Source: Pelomonas sp047654805
GTDB lineage: Bacteria; Pseudomonadota; Gammaproteobacteria; Burkholderiales; Burkholderiaceae_C
Reading direction: 5' to 3'
Assembly: GCF_047654805.1 (NCBI RefSeq)
Contig: NZ_JASGIV010000001.1
Location: forward strand, 682,001-746,000
Length of the DNA stretch: 64,000 nucleotides
The stretch's first letter is position 1. Each line of letters begins with the position of its first letter. Below the pieces are notes generated by a model that saw nothing but the letters and a program-made list of their open reading frames with translations, was not told where the DNA came from and did not search any database. Below, piece by piece: positions 43,908 to 52,740 of this stretch. Made by a program: the position numbers and the translations under genes.

Positions 43908-45064
43908 GGATGCTCTTCTCTCCGATTGCGTTGAAGCTGTGTTTATCGGCGTTGGTCCTTCTTGGCACCGCTGGCGTTGGGCGTGCGGCACCATCCATCA
44001 TTTTTCCAGGGAGCGTCGGTGCGCCTGTGCGCGCGGAGCACGCTGAGCGGGTCTCGGGCAGGCACCCGGAGCGCTGGATCGCATCGGTCCGGGCCTCGGC
44101 TTATCAGCGGGGGCACGAACCTTTCAAGGTGGTCGATGGCGACGCGCGCAGCGATTGGCGGGTTGCCGGGCCTCCGCCGGCGCCCATGTCCCGTGGCCAG
44201 TGGATCGAGATCGAGCTGAACGAGGCAGCGCCCATCGAATGGGTCGATGTGCATTGGCTTGGCGATCGTGCCTATGAGTACAAGGTGGCCAAGAAGATCC
44301 GTGATGATTTTCGCGAGCCGGTCAGCGAGGGGCGAAGCGCTGGCAATGCATCGGGCTTCGAACGCATTCAGCTTCCGCGCGGCACGTTTGCCCGTGTGTT
44401 GCGATTTGAGTTCTCCACCGCCGCTGACAACGCCGTGCAAGGCGTTCGCGAGATTCGCGTCGGAGGGCTCGCGTTCCCGGCCGCGTACCCGCCGGCGGCT
44501 GATGCGCATGCCACGGTGGAGCCCGTGCGCCGGATTCTCTACGTCGAGTTCGAAAGGCTGATTCACCTGACGACATTTGATCCCAAGCTCTCCTATGCTG
44601 ATGGCGGCGCAGGTCTGCGGCTGATGCCGCGTGCAGACGCTTTCGAAGGTGGACATGCCGATTTCGAAATCGCCACAACTCCAGGAAGGGACAACTGGGT
44701 CACGTTAAAGCTGTGGGAGAGTCATATCGAGCCGATGATGAAGCGAGGCAACCTGATCGTCTTGGAGACGCTGGATGGCGGTGCCAGCCAGCTAGGACGG
44801 ACGCTTTTGCCAGAGCTGGTCTCTGAGCAGCAGCGTCTTGAACAGGAGTGGTACGGCGGCCCTAAACCGCAACCCGGCCGATGGGCCTGGGCGCACTACA
44901 GGTTGCCGAAGGACTTGGTCGGTAAACGAAGCATGATGAAGCTCCGCGCTCAAGGTGTCGGCAACGTCCGCCGCGATCGCGCAATGCAAGCTCCTGCGCC
45001 GGCCATCTATCGCATTGAGAGTTCGTTGGCTCCACAGATAGATATTGGCGAGAAGCGGGATTGA
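43904..45064 (+). CDS. Secreted protein with discoidin-like domain and the paralogues' N-terminal domain
   Basis: Translation starts at GTG 43904, overlapping the previous stop by 4 bases, or at ATG 43910; both give a signal peptide (LKLCLSALVLLGTAGVGRA). Residues of about 30-190 look like an F5/8 type C domain (HEPFKVVDGDARSDWRV, GQWIEIELNEAAPIEWVDVHWLG). The remainder begins LIHLTTFDPKLSYADGGAGLRLMP and holds DNWVTLKLWESH, echoing IHLGDSASER and QNYVSLRLWGSDD of the upstream protein. So it seems to be a stand-alone copy of the large proteins' N-terminal domain with a carbohydrate-binding module. No catalytic motif is seen. Translational coupling suggests the two act together outside the cytoplasm. 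Confidence 0.75.
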   Translation: MRMLFSPIALKLCLSALVLLGTAGVGRAAPSIIFPGSVGAPVRAEHAERVSGRHPERWIASVRASAYQRGHEPFKVVDGDARSDWRVAGPPPAPMSRGQWIEIELNEAAPIEWVDVHWLGDRAYEYKVAKKIRDDFREPVSEGRSAGNASGFERIQLPRGTFARVLRFEFSTAADNAVQGVREIRVGGLAFPAAYPPAADAHATVEPVRRILYVEFERLIHLTTFDPKLSYADGGAGLRLMPRADAFEGGHADFEIATTPGRDNWVTLKLWESHIEPMMKRGNLIVLETLDGGASQLGRTLLPELVSEQQRLEQEWYGGPKPQPGRWAWAHYRLPKDLVGKRSMMKLRAQGVGNVRRDRAMQAPAPAIYRIESSLAPQIDIGEKRD

Positions 45065-45715
45065 ACTGAATCGCCTCGGGTTTGACCCTGCGCTGCCCCC
45101 AGGATTCGTAGCACTTCGATCTAGAGCCCAGGGGTTTGCATCGTAGTTGTCGATGCGGGGTTTGGCGCGGTGTCGCCAGCATGCTGGCGACACCGCGCGG
45201 CGAACACGGCCGGCGGCACATACCCGAGGGTGCTGTGCGGCCGGTGGTGGTTGTAGTCCTCGCGCCAGTTGTCGATGACGCTGCGCATGTGGCTCGGGCT
45301 GGCGAACCAGTGCTGCGACAGGCACTCGTCTCGGAAGCGGCTGTTGAAGCTCTCGATGTAGGCGTTCTGCACCGGCTTGCCGGGCTGGATGAAGCGCAGC
45401 TCGACGCCGCTCCTGGCGGCCCATGTCTGCATCGTCCGGCCCGCGAACTCCGGGCCGTTGTCGGTGCGGATCACTTTGGGCAAGCCTCGTTCGGCCTTGA
45501 CCTGCTCGAGCACCCGCGTGACATACAGCGCGGGTATCGACGTGTCCACGGCGATCTGCACTGCCTCCTTGCTGCAGTCGTCCACCACAGTCAGCGTCTT
45601 GACCCTGCGGCCGTTGGCCAGCTCGTCGAACACAAAGTCCATGCTCCACACCTCATCGGGTTGCATCGGGCGCACCAACGGCTGCCGGCGCGCGTCAATC
45701 TAGTTGTCGCCTCGG

Positions 45716-46813
45716 TTATGCAGCCAATGGCTGACTATCCTTGCTGCGCCGGGTCGCAGCGACGACAGAGTCGCGTTCTGGGTTGAGCGTGACGGCCGCG
45801 ATGTGCGACCAGTCCCGCGTGCGGCCTGACCAGCGCGCCGGGTTGCGCTTTCGGGCCTTGTGATACACGTCGTGCCGGGCCGCGAGGAGCGCAACGTCCG
45901 CGCCGTCGTGGCGCTGCGCCGGGCTCACGTAGCGGATGCCGCTATGACGGTGGTCGTAGTTGTACCAATGCACGAACTCGCGCGCCCATTCGCGCGCGGC
46001 GCCGAGGTCGGCGAAGCCCTTGTCCGGGAACTCCGGCCGGTATTTGGCCGTGCGGAACAACGACTCCACGAAGGCGTTGTCATCGCTCACGCGAGGACGG
46101 GAGTACGAGGGCTTCACGCCCAGCCACCACAGCATCGCCAGCACCGTGGTGGCCTTGAGCGTGGCGCCGTTGTCGCCGTGCAGGACGGGCCTGTCGTCGC
46201 GCGGCAGGGCATGGATGCCCTCCGCCAACGCGGTGCGCTGCACGAGCCGCGCGGCGTGATCGCTGTCGTCCTCCTCATGCACCTCGAAGCCCACGATCTT
46301 GCGGCTGTAGACGTCCAGGATCAGGTACAGGAAGAACCAGCGCCCGACGACCTGCGTGGGCAGGAACGTCATATCCCAGCACCACAGCTGTCGCGGCGCG
46401 GTGGCGATGTGCGTGGTCGGCGGCCGGCTCTTGCGCGGCGCCTTAGCCCGCCCTCGATGGCGCATCTGGCCCTGGGCGCGCAGCACGCGTGCGAAGGTGG
46501 ATTCGCTGGCGATGTACACGCCCTCGTCAGCCAGCATCGGCACGATGCGCGCCGGCGGCATGTCGGCGAAGCGCGGCTCGTTGGCCACGCGCAGGACCTC
46601 GGCGCGCTCGGCTTCGGTCAGCGCATGCGCGGGCACCGGGCGCATCGCTGCGGGCCTGCCATCGCCCGTTTCGAGGCCCTGGTGAGCATTCCAGCGCTGC
46701 AGGGTGCGTGCGGTGATACCCACCACCTCGCAGGCCTGGTGAAGCCGGGCTCCGGCTCGGCGCGCGACTTCAATGTTGCGGGCATGTTCTTGGCGATCTT
46801 CGAGGCCGATCAT
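45716..46813 (-). CDS. Transposase OrfB of the inner IS3 element
   Basis: Listed from the ATG at 46813 (MIGLEDRQEHARNIEVARR), but the frame is open upstream and the protein is probably made as an OrfAB fusion by minus-one frameshifting on the A8 run (46861-46854). It has a helix-turn-helix (LHQACEVVGITARTLQRWN), then the rve catalytic core: LWCWDMTFLPTQVVGRWFFLYLILDVYSRKIVGFE in blocks, VLHGDNGATLKA, and DDNAFVESLFRTAKYRPEFP with the Glu, followed by WYNYDHRHSGIRYVSPAQRH. All residues are in place. Confidence 0.9.
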   Translation of the reverse strand: MIGLEDRQEHARNIEVARRAGARLHQACEVVGITARTLQRWNAHQGLETGDGRPAAMRPVPAHALTEAERAEVLRVANEPRFADMPPARIVPMLADEGVYIASESTFARVLRAQGQMRHRGRAKAPRKSRPPTTHIATAPRQLWCWDMTFLPTQVVGRWFFLYLILDVYSRKIVGFEVHEEDDSDHAARLVQRTALAEGIHALPRDDRPVLHGDNGATLKATTVLAMLWWLGVKPSYSRPRVSDDNAFVESLFRTAKYRPEFPDKGFADLGAAREWAREFVHWYNYDHRHSGIRYVSPAQRHDGADVALLAARHDVYHKARKRNPARWSGRTRDWSHIAAVTLNPERDSVVAATRRSKDSQPLAA

Positions 46814-47292
46814 TCGTCCTCGCCCTGCGTGTTTCTTTGGAAGATCGCCGCCGTTTTTTTTGAAAGTACCAGCAGCGCTGCTGTCTCCGCCAGGGCCTTG
46901 TCTTTGCGGCGCACTTCGCGCTCGAGCTCCTTGATGCGACGCCGATCCTCGCGGGTCTGCGACGGGCTCGCGCGCGCCTCCTCGGGCGCGGCCAGGGCCT
47001 GCGTCGCACTGGTGCGCCACTGCAGCAATTGCTGCGGGTACACGCCGTTCTCGCGGCACCAGGCGCTGCGCGTGGCCTCGTCCATGGCCGCGGTCGTGAT
47101 CACCGCCTCCAGCCGCGCGGCGGCCGTCCACTCGCGCTTTTGCAGCGGCTTGGACAGCGACTGCGCGCGCCAGCGCTCCAGCGTGTCCACACCGATGCCG
47201 ATCTCACGCGACACCACCTCCGGCGGCGCGCTCTCCGGCGGCAGCATGCGCGCTACCGCCCGATCCTTGAATGCTTGTCCGTATCGAGCCAA
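46810..47292 (-). CDS. OrfA of the inner IS3 element
   Basis: A 160-residue protein starting MARYGQAFKDRAVARMLPPE with two helix-turn-helix regions (VVSREIGIGVDTLERWRAQ, ATRSAWCRENGVYPQQLLQWR) and a coiled-coil end (IKELEREVRRKDKALAETAALLVLSKK). Near its 3' end the coding strand has eight A residues before CGG, where the orfB frame is one base back (LSKKTAAIFQ versus TFKKNGGDLPKK). This is the usual IS3 layout for programmed frameshifting. Confidence 0.9.
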   Translation of the reverse strand: MARYGQAFKDRAVARMLPPESAPPEVVSREIGIGVDTLERWRAQSLSKPLQKREWTAAARLEAVITTAAMDEATRSAWCRENGVYPQQLLQWRTSATQALAAPEEARASPSQTREDRRRIKELEREVRRKDKALAETAALLVLSKKTAAIFQRNTQGEDE

Positions 47293-47677
47293 CTTCTTCT
47301 CTCATCGTCACCCCCAATTCTTCGGTTCTATCGGGGCGACAACCATTCTGACGCGGGGGGCTGCCGCTCAGGCACGGGCAGCTTCTTGCGCCGGCGCTTG
47401 CGCACCATCAGCCCTTCCTCGCGGTAGACCCGGTAGGTGCGCTTGACGTTGATCGTCCAGCCTTCGAGCTGCAGTCGGCTGTGCAGCATGCGGTAGCCGT
47501 GGCGGCGATGCTGGCCGGCGAGCTCTGTCAGTCGCTCACGCAGCCGGCCGTTGCCGTCGTCGCGGGGCCGGTAGCGCAGGGTGCTGGCGCTCATGCCCAC
47601 CAGCTTGAGGGCCCGGCGTTCGCTCAAGCCTTTGTCCTGCAACTGCCGCACAACCTCGCGCTGCGCCGCCACGGCCA

Positions 47678-47938
47678 TCACTTTCCCTTGAGCACCTCGC
47701 GCATCGCGTCGATCTCGAGCATCGAGTTGGCCAGCAGCTTCTTGAGCTTCGTGTTCTCCGCCTCCAGCGTCTTCAGCCGCTGCGCGTCCGACACGTTCAT
47801 GCCGCCGAACTTGGCCTTCCAGGCGTAGTAGCTCGGCTCGCTGAAGCCATGCTTCCTGCACAGCTCCTTGACCGGCAGGCCAGCGTCGGCCTCACGCAGG
47901 AATCCAATGATTTGTTCCTCGGTGTATCGCTTCTTCAT
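47678..47938 (-). CDS. IS3-family transposase OrfA of the outer element
   Basis: ATG at 47938 (MKKRYTEEQIIGFLREADAG) gives 86 residues with a helix-turn-helix (VKELCRKHGFSEPSYYAWKAKFGG) and a leucine-zipper tail (LKTLEAENTKLKKLLAN). This is the intact orfA of the outer IS3 element; its stop overlaps the orfB start (TGATG). Confidence 0.92.
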   Translation of the reverse strand: MKKRYTEEQIIGFLREADAGLPVKELCRKHGFSEPSYYAWKAKFGGMNVSDAQRLKTLEAENTKLKKLLANSMLEIDAMREVLKGK

Positions 47939-48007
47939 CGGTCCGATCTCCATCTCGGGTTGATCGGACTCTAGAACTACCTGCTGCGAATCTCAGGGGG
48001 CAGCGCA

Positions 48008-48429
48008 CAGCCTCCCAGGATTCGGGCGTACTGCCGCGTTCCCAGATGCGGCGAGCCGTGCATGCGACTGGGGAACAGGAAGTCCTCGGATCTCAGCCCG
48101 GCTTGCTTGATCCAGCGCTGCACGGCGTCGCGGGTCACCGGCGTGATCTCGAATTGAACGGGGCGCTGCGTCTTGTGCTGCATCACCACCGCCCGACTAG
48201 CGACGGCGTCACCGTGGCAGATATCCCGTACTTTGAGCGCGACGAGGTCGCAACCGCGAAGCTTGCTGTCGATGCCGAGGTTGAACAACGCGAGCTCCCG
48301 CACACGGTTCTCCATTTGTAGCCGGACGCGAAGTGCCCAGATGTCCTTGACCTTGAAGGGAGCTTTCTGCCCGACGATCTTGCCCTTGTTCCAAGGCTCC
48401 CGCGAGGGAATGCTGGCTGCTGGTCCCAT
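48008..48429 (-). pseudogene. Tyrosine recombinase/integrase truncated at the outer IS3 element
   Basis: From ATG 48429 the protein reads PWNKGKIVGQKAPFKVKDIWALRVRL in blocks, then LFNLGIDSKLRGCDLVALKVRDI, with the first catalytic Arg in SKLRGCDL, and FEITPVTRDAVQRWIK. Sequence runs straight into the IS3 right end after QYARILGG. The C-terminal HxxR and Tyr are missing (about 140 of 200 residues are left). A longer frame exists upstream but without family sequence. It probably once served a mobile element or gene cassette; the rest of the gene is not seen on the far side of the IS. Confidence 0.82.
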
Positions 48430-48590
48430 GATGGTCTCCCATCGAGTTGAGGGCCAAACAGCATGCGCCTTTGCGACACAGTCGGTGCTGGCTGCAGTCC
48501 GCTGCACGAGGGTCAGCTTTCCGGCGCTTGGATGACTTCACGCTGTCGGCCAATTACAGTCACTGGACTGCGAGCACGGCAATCGGACCT

Positions 48591-49589
48591 TCACTGAGCT
48601 GATTTCGAAGCACGTCCCGGCCGACTGGCGTACCAGCGCGGGCGAACGACAGACGGCCGGGCGCCGAAGGCTTCGCTGCATGTCGCCTCGATCGGACGCA
48701 GCAGGTCTGACAGAAAACCGACGAAGTCCTGGACGACAGCGTCCCGCTTGGATTCTGGCCGGATGAGCGCGCTGAAAGGGGGCGAGTCACTGCTTTCCCA
48801 ATCAAGCAGCACGGGCTGCAGCAAACCATCGCGAACGAACGGCCAGACTGACAGGTCGGCGAAACGCCCGACGCCCTGACCCAAAAGCACCGCCTGCAGC
48901 ACATCGTCGCGGCTGGCGCAGGTAAGCCAGCCGCTGACGGCCACTTCGTCGACCACACCGTCGCGCGTGTGGCGCCACAGGTCGAGCACGGTGCCCTCTG
49001 GGCTGCGGACAAGCGGGCAAGCGTGGCGCACCAAGTCTGAAGGCCTGGCCGGCACGCCGTGTCGTCGCCAATAGGCGGGGCTCGCGCAGATGATCAATCG
49101 GCTCTGCGCCAGGGGGCGCTGCACGAGGTCCACGCTCCCAGGCCAGCCCAAGGCCACAAGAACGTCGATGCCGCGCGTCACGGTGTCCTTGAGGTTCAGG
49201 AAATCCATCGTGCGCAAGTCGATGTGCACATAAGGCTGCCGTTCGTGCCAGTCGGCCAAGGCTGGCACCAGCAGGGCGCGCGACAACAGCGGCGGTGCGC
49301 CGACTACAAGGCTGCGGGCACGTCGGGCGCCTGGCGTCGCCAGCGCACGGTCGGCATCGGTCAACTGCGCCAGCAGCGGCGTGCAGCTCTCCAGGTACTG
49401 CGCACCAAGCGCCGTCAGCGCCAGCCCCTGCGTGCTGCGGTCGAGCAGTTTCACGCCCAGTTCGCGCTCAAGTGCAGAGACCAGCTTGGTCACAGCTGGC
49501 ACGCTGACGTCGAAGCGACGGGCCGCCGCCGAGAAGCTGCCTTCTTCGGCAGCGGCCACGAAGTAGTGCAGCGCGCGCAGCTTGTCCAT
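48591..49589 (-). CDS. LysR-family transcriptional regulator
   Basis: The first 60 residues hold the winged helix (LHYFVAAAEEGSFSAAARRFDVSVPAVTKLVSALERELGVKLLDRST in blocks), followed by a periplasmic-binding-like effector domain of the CrgA/DsdC type (GAPPLLSRALLVPALADWHE, GIDVLVALGWP, GQGVGRFADLSVWPFVRDG). 332 residues. It is divergent from the small membrane protein gene across 119 bases and may control it or the Bug protein. No effector is evident. Confidence 0.93.
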   Translation of the reverse strand: MDKLRALHYFVAAAEEGSFSAAARRFDVSVPAVTKLVSALERELGVKLLDRSTQGLALTALGAQYLESCTPLLAQLTDADRALATPGARRARSLVVGAPPLLSRALLVPALADWHERQPYVHIDLRTMDFLNLKDTVTRGIDVLVALGWPGSVDLVQRPLAQSRLIICASPAYWRRHGVPARPSDLVRHACPLVRSPEGTVLDLWRHTRDGVVDEVAVSGWLTCASRDDVLQAVLLGQGVGRFADLSVWPFVRDGLLQPVLLDWESSDSPPFSALIRPESKRDAVVQDFVGFLSDLLRPIEATCSEAFGARPSVVRPRWYASRPGRASKSAQ

Positions 49590-49708
49590 CTCGGTCTACT
49601 CGTCGAGCGCCTTAACTTTTGGTTCAAGCGCATTGTGCCTGTGGGGTGCTTTCGTGCCCAGGGGCCTGACTTCTACAGTGAACACCATCGACACACCGGA
49701 GCGCGTCC

Positions 49709-50059
49709 ATGAACACCACCATGCTCACTGTCGCCGGCCCCGCATCCCGGCCACGCAGTCTGTCTTTGCTGTCTGGTGCATTTGCGCTGTTCAACGGCTT
49801 GCGCGTCGTCGCCTACCTGCCCACCCTGATGGCCATCCAAGGCAGCGGCCATGCCGATCAGCACTCGCTGTTCACCTGGCTGACCTTTCTGGGCGCCAAC
49901 CTGACGATGGCGCTGTGGCTGTACGAACAGAACGGGCGGCGCATGAACCGCGCCGTGGCCGTCAATGCCTTCAATGCCCTGATGTGCGGTGCCATCGCCG
50001 TCTCGATCGTGTGGTTGCGCTGGGTTCAGTCGACCACGAGCCTTTCGGCTTTTCTCTGA
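49709..50059 (+). CDS. Small membrane protein of unknown function
   Basis: A 116-residue protein with three likely membrane helices (LLSGAFALFNGLRVVAYLPTLMAI, SLFTWLTFLGANLTMALWLY, AFNALMCGAIAVSIVWL). The LPT near the first helix and the WLTFLGAN pattern recall small PQ-loop or SemiSWEET-like proteins, but I cannot confirm that. It lies 16 bases before the Bug protein gene on the same strand and so is probably co-transcribed with it. Divergent from the LysR gene. Confidence 0.7.
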   Translation: MNTTMLTVAGPASRPRSLSLLSGAFALFNGLRVVAYLPTLMAIQGSGHADQHSLFTWLTFLGANLTMALWLYEQNGRRMNRAVAVNAFNALMCGAIAVSIVWLRWVQSTTSLSAFL

Positions 50060-50075
50060 CTCTGCGGAGGACTCC

Positions 50076-51050
50076 ATGCGCCACTTTTTGCTCTGTGTCG
50101 CCGCCCTGGCGACCCTGGCCAGCCCCGTCGCCGCGACGGCACAGCCCGCCAACCCTGACGGCTTTCCGACGCGACCCTTGCGCATGCTCGTGCCGGTGCC
50201 GGCCGGCGGCCCCAGCGATTTCATCGCGCGTCAGGTGGCGCATCAACTGGGCACGTCGCTGGGCCAGGTGGTGACGGTGGAGAACAAGCCGGGGGCCAAT
50301 GGACTGGTCGCCGCACGCGAGGCGCTGGCCGCCCCCGCCGACGGTCACACCCTGCTCTACGCACCGGGCTCGATGATCGCAATGCCCCTGCTGGTGAAGG
50401 GCTCGGGCATGGACTGGTCGCAGGACTTCGCGCCACTGGGCAAGATCGGTCGTGTGCCCTTTGCGCTGGCCGTTTACTCGGGTGTGCAGGCACGCACGGT
50501 GGCGGAGTTGGTGAAGCAGGCGGGCCAGCAGCCGGGCACGCTCAACGTGGCCACCAGCACGCCGAGCGAGGTGCTGGCCGCCGCTCAGTTCATGAAGGCC
50601 GCCGGCATCCAGCTCACACGGGTGCCCTACAAGGGTGGTACGCAGGCGCTGCCGGACCTGCTTGCGGGCCGAGTGCAGCTGATGTTCGGGCCGCTGTCGC
50701 TGCTGCAGCCGCAGACCAAGTCGGGTGCGCTGCGCGTCCTCGCCGTGGTAACGCCCGAGCGCAGCCCTGCGCTGCCCGATGTGCCGACCATGTCCGAGGT
50801 CGGATTTGCCGAGGTGGAGGTGCCCACTTGGCAGGGCCTTTATACGGTGGCCAAGGTGCCTGCGGCGCTGCGCGCCCGCCTAGCTGCCGCCCTTGACGCG
50901 GTGATGGCCAAGCCAGACATGCGCGCCGAGTTCGAACGCCGCTTGCTGGCCGTCGAGCGAGCGTCACCACGGGAGCTGACCGCAACCATCACCCGCGAAC
51001 TTGCCGTCTGGTCCGCCGTGGTGGACGAATTCAAGCTGAACGCCGACTGA
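50076..51050 (+). CDS. Tripartite tricarboxylate (Bug/TctC) family substrate-binding protein
   Basis: ATG 50076 follows a GGAGG site and gives a signal peptide (FLLCVAALATLASPVAATA). The mature protein has the Bug landmarks FPTRPLRMLVPVPAGGPSDFIAR, VENKPGANGLVAAREAL, TLLYAPGS, VPYKGGTQALPDLLAGRVQLMFG and AVTPERSPALPDVPTMSEVG (with an extra V). 324 residues is standard. Bug proteins bind carboxylates and related small molecules in the periplasm; Burkholderiales carry many as orphans without TctAB, as here. Ligand unknown. Confidence 0.92.
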   Translation: MRHFLLCVAALATLASPVAATAQPANPDGFPTRPLRMLVPVPAGGPSDFIARQVAHQLGTSLGQVVTVENKPGANGLVAAREALAAPADGHTLLYAPGSMIAMPLLVKGSGMDWSQDFAPLGKIGRVPFALAVYSGVQARTVAELVKQAGQQPGTLNVATSTPSEVLAAAQFMKAAGIQLTRVPYKGGTQALPDLLAGRVQLMFGPLSLLQPQTKSGALRVLAVVTPERSPALPDVPTMSEVGFAEVEVPTWQGLYTVAKVPAALRARLAAALDAVMAKPDMRAEFERRLLAVERASPRELTATITRELAVWSAVVDEFKLNAD

Positions 51051-51069
51051 AGGCCTGGACCGCCGGAAT

Positions 51070-52272
51070 ATGACGCGTGTTCTCTTCTGCACTACTGGCG
51101 GGCTTGGCCACCTGCTGCCTTTGCGGCCCGTGGCGAGGGCACTTCGTCATCGAGGGCACGAGGTTGCCTGGGTGACGTCCCCCGACGTATTGCCGCTGCT
51201 GCAGGGCGAGGGCTTTGATCTCTTCGCTGCCGGCCCCACCTTCGAGGCCAGCCGGCGCCAGTTCCGCGCAGCGTATGTCGATGCGGCGCGGTTGGCCGGC
51301 GAGCTTTTGTCGGCGTATACGTTTCCCAGGCTCTTCGGCGCCGTGCTTGGGCCCGCAATGCTGGAGGACGTGGAGCAAGCTGCCCGTCGCTGGTGCCCCG
51401 ACTTCATCATGCATGAGCCCGCCGCGCTGGCCGCACCCCTGGTCTGTCGGCAACTTGGCCTGCGCAACGTTGCGCATGGCTACGGGCTGCGGCCGCCGCG
51501 TGAGTATCTCGAGCATGCGATGAACTTCTTCGGGCCGCATTGGCGGGCGCGCGGCCTGGAGGCCCCCGTCGATGGCGACCTGTACCGCCACCTGGCCTTG
51601 GACACCGCACCTCGGAGCCTTCAGCCGTCGCGCGAACCTGAGGGAGCGCGCACGTTCCGCTACAACGCCTACCGCGCGGTTGGCAAGGTGCCCGCTGCTT
51701 TGCCTGCTGATCTGCGGTCGGCACTGCAGGGGGCCGTGATGTGGCGCCCAAGGATCTACGTCACCTTCGGCACCGTGTTCAACCGCAGTCCGGCGCTGAT
51801 AGCCGCCGCTCGGGCGGCCGCCCAGGTCGGTGGGCTCGTCGTGGTCACGATCGGTGCAGACGGGGACCCGGGATGTCTGACAGACCTGGGCGCGCATGTG
51901 CATGTGCATCGCTTTGTCGAACAAGCGGCGCTGCTGCCGTACTGTGACCTGGTGGTATCGCACGGCGGTGCGGGAACCTTGCTCGAGGCGGCGGCGCACG
52001 GTATTCCGCATTTGGTTCTGCCACAGGCGGCAGACCACTTCCGCAACGCACGTGCCATCGTATCGGCGCATGCCGGCCGCAGCATTGCCCCGGAGCATCA
52101 GACCGTGGCGCTCGTGGCATCGGCGCTAGCGTCAATGCTGGAGGGTGGCGCACTCGCCGTCGGCGCTAGAGCCCTCGCTCAGGAGTTTGCCGCCATGCCA
52201 GACGCAGTCGCGGCGGCAGACAGGTTGGAGGAATGGCTGGTTTCTGAGTCGGGCGCACCTGGATATGGGTGA
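51070..52272 (+). CDS. GT1-like glycosyltransferase
   Basis: A 400-residue GT-B fold protein. The N-terminal acceptor domain starts RVLFCTTGGLGHLLPLRPVARALRHRGHEV; the C-terminal nucleotide-sugar domain has IYVTFGTVFN, VHVHRFVEQAALLPYCDLVVSHGGAGTLLEAAAHGIPHLVLPQAADHF in blocks, with the HGGxGT and P..ADHF motifs of the macrolide/UDP-glycosyltransferase family. It starts 19 bases after the Bug gene. It transfers a sugar to a small lipophilic acceptor or lipid; nothing nearby identifies the acceptor. Confidence 0.88.
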   Translation: MTRVLFCTTGGLGHLLPLRPVARALRHRGHEVAWVTSPDVLPLLQGEGFDLFAAGPTFEASRRQFRAAYVDAARLAGELLSAYTFPRLFGAVLGPAMLEDVEQAARRWCPDFIMHEPAALAAPLVCRQLGLRNVAHGYGLRPPREYLEHAMNFFGPHWRARGLEAPVDGDLYRHLALDTAPRSLQPSREPEGARTFRYNAYRAVGKVPAALPADLRSALQGAVMWRPRIYVTFGTVFNRSPALIAAARAAAQVGGLVVVTIGADGDPGCLTDLGAHVHVHRFVEQAALLPYCDLVVSHGGAGTLLEAAAHGIPHLVLPQAADHFRNARAIVSAHAGRSIAPEHQTVALVASALASMLEGGALAVGARALAQEFAAMPDAVAAADRLEEWLVSESGAPGYG

Positions 52273-52740
52273 CCGCTTTGCCTGCCGCGGTATGTCGCTA
52301 GTGGGTCGGGAGCGCCAATCCAACGCTTCAAGCAGCAGGCATTCGACAACGACCGCCGCGGGCAGCCCGGCTGAACGACCGCAGCGCCCGCGACACCGGT
52401 CGTTGAACCCATGAGCCGGCCAAGTGCGCCGGCGTCCGCTTCTTGCCAGAGAGCGTGAATTCGGTGGCTGATCGTCGATGACGGCATCCGCTGCGAAGCC
52501 GAAGCTCAGACGGGCCGGCGGCTTGAGGCTGGCTGCCGACATCCAGTTTCGGGTGATCCGATGACTGCTCCCGTCGGCACCGGTCATTCGACTGCGCGTG
52601 GGCTGCTTTGCCGCCCTGGACTTGCAGTCGCTGTTGTTCGACGGGTTGATGAATGATGCCTCGCCGCAATTGGCACTTTGAAACTGAGCACCTCTGCATT
52701 ACTGACTAGACTCCGCCCATTACTCACCCGGAGCAGTTAC
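52273..52740. other. Gene-free stretch
   Basis: About 470 bases between the glycosyltransferase and the H-NS-like gene. Overlapping short frames exist on both strands with no family motifs. No terminator with a U-run, repeat or IS end was recognised. It should contain the promoter of the H-NS-like gene. Confidence 0.45.

Larger units (their letters stand above)
45688..47358 (-). mobile_element. Inner IS3-family element inserted in the outer orfB
   Basis: A 1671-bp insertion whose ends, read inward, are GCGCGCGTCAATCTAGTTGT and CCCCGCGTCAGAATGGTTGT; both then continue CGCC. They share CGCGTCA and GTTGTCGCC blocks. The octamer GGCTGCCG flanks it (45680-45687 and 47359-47366). Taking one octamer and the insertion away restores the outer orfB frame, which supports these borders, though 8 bp is longer than the usual IS3 duplication. 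Confidence 0.82.
45121..47678 (-). pseudogene. IS3-family transposase OrfB split by the inner IS
   Basis: The 5' part starts at ATG 47678, overlapping the orfA stop, and encodes SERRALKLVGMSASTLRYRP, the HTH_21 region (HRRHGYRMLHSRLQLEG, YREEGLMVRKRRRKKLPVPERQP) to about 47366. The 3' part (45687 to 45121) continues LVRPMQPDEVWSMDFVFDEL and holds the catalytic core (VVDDCSKEAV, IRTDNGPEF, NAYIESFNSRFRDECL). Removing bases 45688-47358 and one GGCTGCCG copy joins ERQP and LVRP in frame. The rebuilt protein is about 290 residues. Confidence 0.87.
45089..48007 (-). mobile_element. IS3-family element, itself interrupted by a second IS
   Basis: Terminal inverted repeats begin TGCGCTGCCCCC at both ends (left at 45089, right end at 48007) and run on with ATTCGTAGCA/ATTCGCAGCA and TCTAGAG. 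Without the inner element the length is about 1240 bp, normal for IS3. It carries orfA and a split orfB. No matching target duplication was found (left flank ACCC, right flank CAGC), so the copy may have formed by recombination between two elements or lost a flank. Confidence 0.85.
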
